Part shown: piece by piece, positions 24,171-28,714 of the stretch
How the letters are laid out: each line of letters starts with the position of its first letter
How positions within the stretch are numbered: the stretch's first letter is position 1
Assembly: GCA_023230585.1 (NCBI GenBank)
Contig: JALNXB010000024.1
Location: 1-28,714 of the forward strand
Origin: a bacterium
GTDB taxonomy: Bacteria; Ratteibacteria; UBA8468; B48-G9; JAFGKM01
DNA: 28,714 nt
Reading direction: 5' to 3'
Notes under the pieces: generated by a model
What the model was told of the DNA's origin: nothing
The model's input: only the letters and a program-made list of their open reading frames with translations
Databases searched by the model: none
Made by a program: the position numbers and the translations under genes

Positions 24171-26081
24171 TTATAATCTTATTATAAGATTTAAAGCACT
24201 TTCTATAACCATCCAAGTAATATGACCTAAAATCATTCCAAGGAAAAAAGGTACACTTTTCCTGTAAACATTATGCCCACCAAAACGGAGAATAAGCCCT
24301 TTTATTAGCCAAGCAATAAAAATAGCAAACCACCAATTTCCGAGAGGTTGAGATTCCGCTATAGGAAACCCAAGATAATGAATTGGCCACCATAAGAATT
24401 TAGAATGTAGAAACATTAAAACTCCCATAAGTAATGCACCAATACCTGTAAATAGATATCTTGAAAAAATAATCTCTTTACTTATAGGAGATGTTAGTTT
24501 TGGAAGAATGAAATTAGAGATACAGTTAGCCATCTGACCACCAAAAAACCAGGGTCCGCCCCCTCCTGAAGCACCTGAAGTTGAAGCGTTAAGCGCTCCA
24601 ATTGCATACCCCCCGCGTATATGCATCCACGCAGAAGCAACATAAGAAACTATGATTGCTATAATGATAGACGTTGAAAGAAGTTTTGGAGAGATGCGTG
24701 CCTCCTCCTGAATTTTTAAAGAGTTACCTGTTGCCATCATAATTGATGTACGTATATCGGCAGCCCAACTATATTGAAGTCCCATAGCGACATATCCTTG
24801 TGGGGAAACAATCTCTGGCGGTAACAAGTAGGATGTATAGGCAGAAGGAATACATTGAGCCTGTGCAGCAGGTAGCCCAGCTTGGCAAATAATTCTTGCC
24901 AAACCAATAAATACTGCTACAGAAAACAAGACAAACATAAATGAGGCAAACAAGGGCATACCAAAATATCTCATAAAAGAAACCATTAGAATAAAAGATA
25001 TAATAGTGCCAAAAATTGCTACCCTATACGATAGCATTTCTTTTGAGTCGTCAATTGGATAATTTCTGTTGAAAGCTTTCTTAAAACAGTCTGTAAGATG
25101 TTGGCGTGCCCTCAAAAATAATGAAGCCACAAACATAAGCATAGCACCACCTGCTTCAAAGGTGGTTATTGCTGTCCTACCGCAAAAATGTTCGTTTGTA
25201 CCGGGTATCTTAAACCCTCTCATATTTAAAAAACCGTTCTGAAAAGTAAAAAGAATATGGAACAACCATAATGAAAAAGAGACATTTCTCGGCATAAGGT
25301 ATGCAAGCCCAAGTATAGGAAAATATGGGTTTAATCGTAGTGTTGCATTCCTCCTAAATAAATATATATGCCCGCTTAATTTCAGCATAGGAGTTCCTGT
25401 TACTCTTCTTGTGAACCAATTTAAAAAATAGTATATGACAACAATAAAAAAAGATAGCCAGAACTGTTTGTTTTTGAAAAGTTTAGGAACCCTGCTATTC
25501 TTTTCTTTTTTTACCATCTCAAGAGGAAGTATGGTTAGAGGATAAATCAACCGTTCTTTTTCTACCCACTGTTTTCTAAATAGTACCATCAAACATATTC
25601 CAAGAAAAGAAAATACAAGAACAAACAATAGTACAAACCCCATAGGTTTTAACCAGGCAGAATAAGGAATGGATTCTCCTGAAGGAAGACCCTCATAAAA
25701 ATATTTTATAGCGTTTTCGTTTTGTAGCATAAGCAACGGACGAGTTTTATCAATAATAAGTTCTTGCCAGTTGTTGACAGGTGTAGCAAAATATTTAAAC
25801 CCAGTAATAATAGGCATTAAAGAAGACATAAAACCCATACTTGGTAGAACAGAAGCCGTTGAAGCCATAATATATATAAGTAGCAGTTCAGAAACTTGTA
25901 GTACAAAAATGGAATGAATGAGTGGAAGAAGTAACAAAATAAAGAGAGCAAAAATAGCGGCTGGAGCCCAACACTCCCAACAGAAAACTCCGCCCGAAAG
26001 ACCTTTTAGCATAATGTAAGGGTCGATCATTGCAATAAAGGCAGAAATACAAACACCTATGATAAATCCTCTTTTTCTCAT
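24171..26081 (-). CDS. DUF6785/DUF6784-type polytopic membrane protein, copy 2
   Basis: A 636-residue integral membrane protein with the same layout as the 639-residue copy at 8125-10044, including RKQWVEKERLIYPL, AGLPAAQAQC, HSKFLWWPIHYLGFPI and NVYRKSVPFFLG. It differs in an extended Gly/Ser-rich loop (STSGASGGGGPWFFGGQ, about residue 500-515) where the other copy has GTWFGERIFGGG. Unlike copy 1 it has a good ribosome site (AAGGGG). The gene lies 90 nt after the MocA-type oxidoreductase and 29 nt before the M42 peptidase, which suggests an operon. A transport role is plausible from topology but untested. Confidence 0.8.
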   Translation of the reverse strand: MRKRGFIIGVCISAFIAMIDPYIMLKGLSGGVFCWECWAPAAIFALFILLLLPLIHSIFVLQVSELLLIYIMASTASVLPSMGFMSSLMPIITGFKYFATPVNNWQELIIDKTRPLLMLQNENAIKYFYEGLPSGESIPYSAWLKPMGFVLLFVLVFSFLGICLMVLFRKQWVEKERLIYPLTILPLEMVKKEKNSRVPKLFKNKQFWLSFFIVVIYYFLNWFTRRVTGTPMLKLSGHIYLFRRNATLRLNPYFPILGLAYLMPRNVSFSLWLFHILFTFQNGFLNMRGFKIPGTNEHFCGRTAITTFEAGGAMLMFVASLFLRARQHLTDCFKKAFNRNYPIDDSKEMLSYRVAIFGTIISFILMVSFMRYFGMPLFASFMFVLFSVAVFIGLARIICQAGLPAAQAQCIPSAYTSYLLPPEIVSPQGYVAMGLQYSWAADIRTSIMMATGNSLKIQEEARISPKLLSTSIIIAIIVSYVASAWMHIRGGYAIGALNASTSGASGGGGPWFFGGQMANCISNFILPKLTSPISKEIIFSRYLFTGIGALLMGVLMFLHSKFLWWPIHYLGFPIAESQPLGNWWFAIFIAWLIKGLILRFGGHNVYRKSVPFFLGMILGHITWMVIESALNLIIRL

Positions 26082-26171
26082 TTTTTCCCCTTTCGTTTTG
26101 GTTACTTGCTTCTGTTCCTCTTATTTATACTTTCTGTTTGTCTTGTATGTGGTAATCTTGTCCTTATCTTG

Positions 26172-27158
26172 TCAAATGTTTATAGTCTTCTTCTCATCAG
26201 CTGACAACCTTGCTTTAAGGACAACCTCTGTTGAATAGAAAGAATCTTCAGCAGACAACAGGCAAGTACCTTCTTTTTTTATATGAGAGACAAAATCAGG
26301 GAAGAAAAATCTTGAAGGGGTGGTATCAACTGAAACAGGAGGATTATCATTTGTTACCAGAGTTGTCTTCCCTTCTTTAACCTCAATTATACCTTTATCC
26401 CCTGCTACCCTTATTCTGTCATCACCGTGTCCGCCGGCCTTTTCAGGATTAAGAAAATCTATATTAGCCGAGCCAAAAGTTCCATTTTTAAATGAAAGCC
26501 CAACTATGGCACAACTTTCAAGGTCTTGATGGTTAGAGTTACCCTCTCTTGTGTGACGGGCAAAGATTGTTTCAACAGGAGAGTCCATTATCCAAAGCAT
26601 CAAATCTATACCGTGTATACCAACATAAGGTATAGTTCCTCCATAAAAATTTCTATCTCTGAAAAGAAAAGAACGGTTACCAAGTTTATATGTTTTTTGA
26701 ACAGTTACCATTAAAGGAGTTCCGATGCTACCTTTCTTTATTTCATTATATGCAGCAAGAAACAGAGGGCTATATCTCATCTCCAACATAGATACATACT
26801 CAACCCCTGAGGTTTTATATACTTCTTTTAATTCCTCTAACCCTTCAAGAGTTAAAGCAGAAGGTTTTTCTGAAATACAATGAATACCTCTCTTAAGAAG
26901 TTGCATAGTAATCTCTTGGTTTAGGTAATAATACGAACCAACAGCGGCAATATCTGGTTTCAACTCATCAATCATTTGTAAGTAATCATCATAAATCTTA
27001 ATATCAGGATAATACTGGTTGTAAACTGCAGCTCTCTTAGAAATATCTTCCTCTTTACAACCAGGTGAAAAACCGACTATTTTGGCGTTAGTAGATTTAT
27101 CAATATCTCTAAAGACAATACCACTATGCCCACAGGTACCAATTATAACAATTTTCAT
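26172..27158 (-). CDS. Gfo/Idh/MocA-family oxidoreductase
   Basis: A 328-residue NAD(P)-dependent oxidoreductase. The N-terminal Rossmann fold has IGTCGHSG (6-13), the family EKP motif is at 97-99 (CISEKPSALT), and the C-terminal domain carries the GIHGIDLMLW segment (180-189) with likely catalytic H182. Members oxidise or epimerise sugars and inositols or act on sugar nucleotides; the substrate cannot be told here. AAGGGGAG precedes ATG. It leads the run MocA, DUF6785 copy 2, M42 peptidase, DUF4139-like, and is preceded by a repeat-filled gap. Confidence 0.88.
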   Translation of the reverse strand: MKIVIIGTCGHSGIVFRDIDKSTNAKIVGFSPGCKEEDISKRAAVYNQYYPDIKIYDDYLQMIDELKPDIAAVGSYYYLNQEITMQLLKRGIHCISEKPSALTLEGLEELKEVYKTSGVEYVSMLEMRYSPLFLAAYNEIKKGSIGTPLMVTVQKTYKLGNRSFLFRDRNFYGGTIPYVGIHGIDLMLWIMDSPVETIFARHTREGNSNHQDLESCAIVGLSFKNGTFGSANIDFLNPEKAGGHGDDRIRVAGDKGIIEVKEGKTTLVTNDNPPVSVDTTPSRFFFPDFVSHIKKEGTCLLSAEDSFYSTEVVLKARLSADEKKTINI

Positions 27159-27217
27159 AAAAACTCCCCTTATGTTTTAAATGGGTAATCTTCTCTTTTG
27201 TTCTTAGTCTGCTAAAA

Positions 27218-27324
27218 GCCCCTCCACCTACGCCAAGGTATACCTGCAGAAGCTTGTATTTTAGCGTAGGTTGGCTTCGGCGGATAAAGCTCGCAAGACA
27301 AACTACAAAAGACGGAATGGGGGG
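27218..27324 (+). repeat. 107-nt palindromic module, forward copy
   Basis: The outer inverted repeat is ACCTACGC (27226-27233) facing GCGTAGGT (27264-27271); inside it lie the perfect palindrome AGGTATACCT (27236-27245) and AAGCTT. It differs from 12911-13017 (inverted) at about four positions. Confidence 0.85.
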
Positions 27325-27362
27325 CTGTTAACAAAAGGTTCAAGCCTTTTGTTCCCCTACTC
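27322..27362 (+). repeat. AACAAAAGG hairpin, copy 2
   Basis: A perfect 9-bp hairpin AACAAAAGG/CCTTTTGTT with loop TTCAAG at 27330-27353. The surrounding 41 nt are identical to 39-79. Confidence 0.85.
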
Positions 27363-27393
27363 GCCCATTTTATGCCAAAACGCCCAATTTGTA

Positions 27394-27481
27394 ATCCTGA
27401 ACTTGTTTCAGGATCTCTAACTTAATCAACGCTGGTAAAAGGCACAACGTGAAAAACAAGATTCCGGATCAAGTCCGGAAT
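27394..27481 (+). repeat. Two-hairpin cassette, forward copy
   Basis: Hairpin B at 27394-27414 and hairpin A at 27461-27481, both with perfect 8-bp arms, separated by 46 nt containing GGCACAACGTGAAAAAC. Confidence 0.85.
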
Positions 27482-27536
27482 GACAATCTTTCCTTATTTG
27501 CCTCTCCTCTGGGGGAGAGGATGGAAGGTGAGGGGT
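27482..27536 (+). repeat. CTCTCCC module, loop variant
   Basis: It has the same head as 21141 and the same GTGAGGGGTTA-like tail. The hairpin CCTCTCC/GGGAGAGG at 27501-27520 has lost the CTTGA loop sequence. Confidence 0.7.
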
Positions 27537-27539
27537 TAT

Positions 27540-28424
27540 TTAAATCTTAAGAATCTTTTTAGCGTTTGCGCCAGTAATCTTAGAATATGCCTCTTTTGAT
27601 ATTTTCCCTTCCTTTAAGTTATCTTTAAAATAATTGATAATTTTTTCTGGAATATCTGGTTCTTGATGGCAGAGGTCTGTTCCTAAAAGAAGTTTATCTT
27701 GAAACTCCTCAACAAATTTATATCCAAACTCTCTATCTCTTGTTATTGCATTATAACCACTGCCTGCAGAAAGGTCACCATAAAGATTTGGATATTTTCT
27801 CATTAAAATTTCTATTTTACCGGGAGATTTTACTGGACCAACAGGGTACTCGTCTCTCTTGTCCAAATTTATATCCCCGCTTATCTCATCCCAAAAAGCC
27901 ATAGCGTGTCCAATAAAAATCGTTTCAGGACATTCTCTAAGAACTTTTTCAAAGCGCGGCAACCCTGGGCTATCAACAAGCCCATAAAACCCACCAAACT
28001 CTCTATACAAATGAAACAGTACCGGAAACCCAATTTTACCACATTGTTTAAATAAGTTTATACAGAAAGGGTCGTCTATATAAAGGTTGGGGGTAAGTTC
28101 TCCAAACCCTTTACAACCAGCATCTTTATAAAAGTTTAATATCCAGGAAAAATCAGTATCGGGAGAATTGTTACCTGAACGTGGGTCAACGCAACAAAAA
28201 GGAATAAATCTGTCTGGATGCCTCTTGTATGACTTTATGACTTCTTCGGTTCTATATGGGAAAAAATTGTTTTCTGGGCTTTCACCTAACGGAAGAAGTA
28301 CAGATTTTTCTATTCCAAGAGTATCCATTCTTTTTAGAAGGTCTTCTTCTGTAAAAGGTTTTCTATTCCATACTGCAAGAATGTGACTGTGTATATCTAT
28401 CATTTTTATCCTTATTCTCTCCAT
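27540..28424 (-). CDS. Amidohydrolase (COG2159/amidohydrolase_2-like)
   Basis: A 294-residue TIM-barrel metal-dependent hydrolase. Likely metal and active-site residues are H12 and H14 (DIHSH), H138 (LFHLY), H173 (FIGHAMAF) and D250 (LLGTDLCH). The family includes decarboxylases and lactonases as well as amidohydrolases; the substrate is unknown. The start is ambiguous: ATG at 28424 has AGAGG close by, while ATG at 28403 gives the more usual N-terminus MIDIHSH and has AAGGA about 5 nt ahead. I kept the longer form. The gene lies between two repeat-rich gaps and reads in the same direction as the MocA run. Confidence 0.82.
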   Translation of the reverse strand: MERIRIKMIDIHSHILAVWNRKPFTEEDLLKRMDTLGIEKSVLLPLGESPENNFFPYRTEEVIKSYKRHPDRFIPFCCVDPRSGNNSPDTDFSWILNFYKDAGCKGFGELTPNLYIDDPFCINLFKQCGKIGFPVLFHLYREFGGFYGLVDSPGLPRFEKVLRECPETIFIGHAMAFWDEISGDINLDKRDEYPVGPVKSPGKIEILMRKYPNLYGDLSAGSGYNAITRDREFGYKFVEEFQDKLLLGTDLCHQEPDIPEKIINYFKDNLKEGKISKEAYSKITGANAKKILKI

Positions 28425-28503
28425 TAACCTCTTTGCAACCCTCGAGGTTTATCATTACTATTGTTTTTATCCTTACTTTTGCCACCTAACGCCCCAGTTT
28501 GTT

Positions 28504-28591
28504 ATCCTGAACTTGTTTCAGGATCTCTAACCTAACCTACGCTGGTAAAAGGCACAACGTGAAAAACGAGATTCCGGATCAAGTCCGGAAT
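28504..28591 (+). repeat. Two-hairpin cassette, second forward copy
   Basis: Hairpin B at 28504-28524 and hairpin A at 28571-28591, again with a 46-nt spacer and the GGCACAACGTGAAAAAC core. Confidence 0.85.
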
Positions 28592-28658
28592 GACAAACGT
28601 GGGGGGTAACTTCATCCTTTATCATTACGTTTTTTCGTTTTCTCTTAACTTGTTAAAA

Positions 28659-28714
28659 GCCCCTCCACCTACGCCAAGGTATACCTGCCGAAGCTTGTAT
28701 TTTAGCGTAGGTTG
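28659..28714 (+). repeat. 107-nt palindromic module, cut by the window end
   Basis: The 56 nt present are identical to the complement of 12962-13017 and differ at one position from 27218-27273. Confidence 0.8.

Larger units (their letters stand above)
27159..27539. repeat. Most complete repeat array in the window
   Basis: A 381-nt gap holding, in order: the 107-nt palindromic module (27218-27324), the AACAAAAGG hairpin (27322-27362), the two-hairpin cassette (27394-27481), and the CTCTCCC module (27482-27536). No gene is supported. The leader of the MocA gene occupies the first 50 nt. Confidence 0.8.
28425..28714. repeat. Repeat-filled gap running off the window end
   Basis: It contains the two-hairpin cassette (28504-28591) and the start of another 107-nt module (28659-28714, cut by the window edge). 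The intervening TTTTTTCGTTTTCTCTTA is also found, inverted, beside 13017. No gene is supported. Confidence 0.7.

Noticed and set aside
27394..28714. Repeated units resembling a CRISPR array
   Set aside because: The repeats are few, each is a hairpin with internal symmetry, the 46-nt spacer is conserved instead of unique, and no cas gene is present.
1..28714. Genomic island or prophage
   Set aside because: No integrase, transposase, tRNA target or phage gene was found, and codon style looks even between genes by eye.

Overview
The window is AT-rich bacterial DNA with 17 intact protein genes, no rRNA or tRNA that I can see, and no transposase, integrase or phage gene. Shine-Dalgarno sites (AAGGAG/GGAGG type) precede most genes. 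The gene families (a PcRGLX/YetA-type lyase with a LamG tail, two DUF6785-type membrane proteins, MocA-type oxidoreductase, SMP-30 lactonase, COG2159-type amidohydrolase) and the intergenic hairpin repeats fit an uncultured, polysaccharide-eating bacterium of the PVC/Omnitrophota kind. That placement is inference from family memory, not a search.

Layout. 1-6483 (minus): two related secreted proteins. The upstream one is a 1332-residue rhamnogalacturonan-lyase-like enzyme; the downstream one is a stand-alone relative of its C-terminal half with an extra domain nested in its LamG fold. 6515-11006 (minus): aspartase, DUF6785-type membrane protein no. 1, and a small membrane 4Fe-4S protein. 11459-18724 (plus): an alanine dehydrogenase-like gene, then, after a repeat-filled gap, a cluster of N-acyl-D-amino-acid deacylase-like amidohydrolase, SDR dehydrogenase (8-nt overlap), SMP-30 lactonase and a double-domain alpha/beta hydrolase. 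18796-20858 (minus): universal stress protein followed 14 nt later by an M20 peptidase. 21302-27158 (minus): Gfo/Idh/MocA oxidoreductase, DUF6785-type protein no. 2, M42 aminopeptidase (GTG start) and a secreted DUF4139-like protein. 27540-28424 (minus): an amidohydrolase.

How the genes may work together (inference): a secreted lyase cuts a pectin-like glycan; DUF6785-type proteins, which look like multi-pass transporters, may import products; the SDR plus SMP-30 pair is the usual dehydrogenase/lactonase start of non-phosphorylative sugar oxidation; the hydrolases, deacylase and MocA enzyme would trim substituted sugars. Aspartase, alanine dehydrogenase and the M20/M42 peptidases add an amino-acid and peptide side. 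No sugar-acid dehydratase or aldolase is present here, so the route is incomplete in this window.

The longer gaps between operons are filled by a modular repeat family. Four hairpin modules with unrelated stems share a CTTGA/CTTGT-type loop; two of them recur in a fixed order with a constant 46-nt spacer, and a 107-nt palindromic module recurs nearly perfectly. This is the least explained structure in the window, together with the DUF6785-type paralogues and the split lyase/LamG pair.
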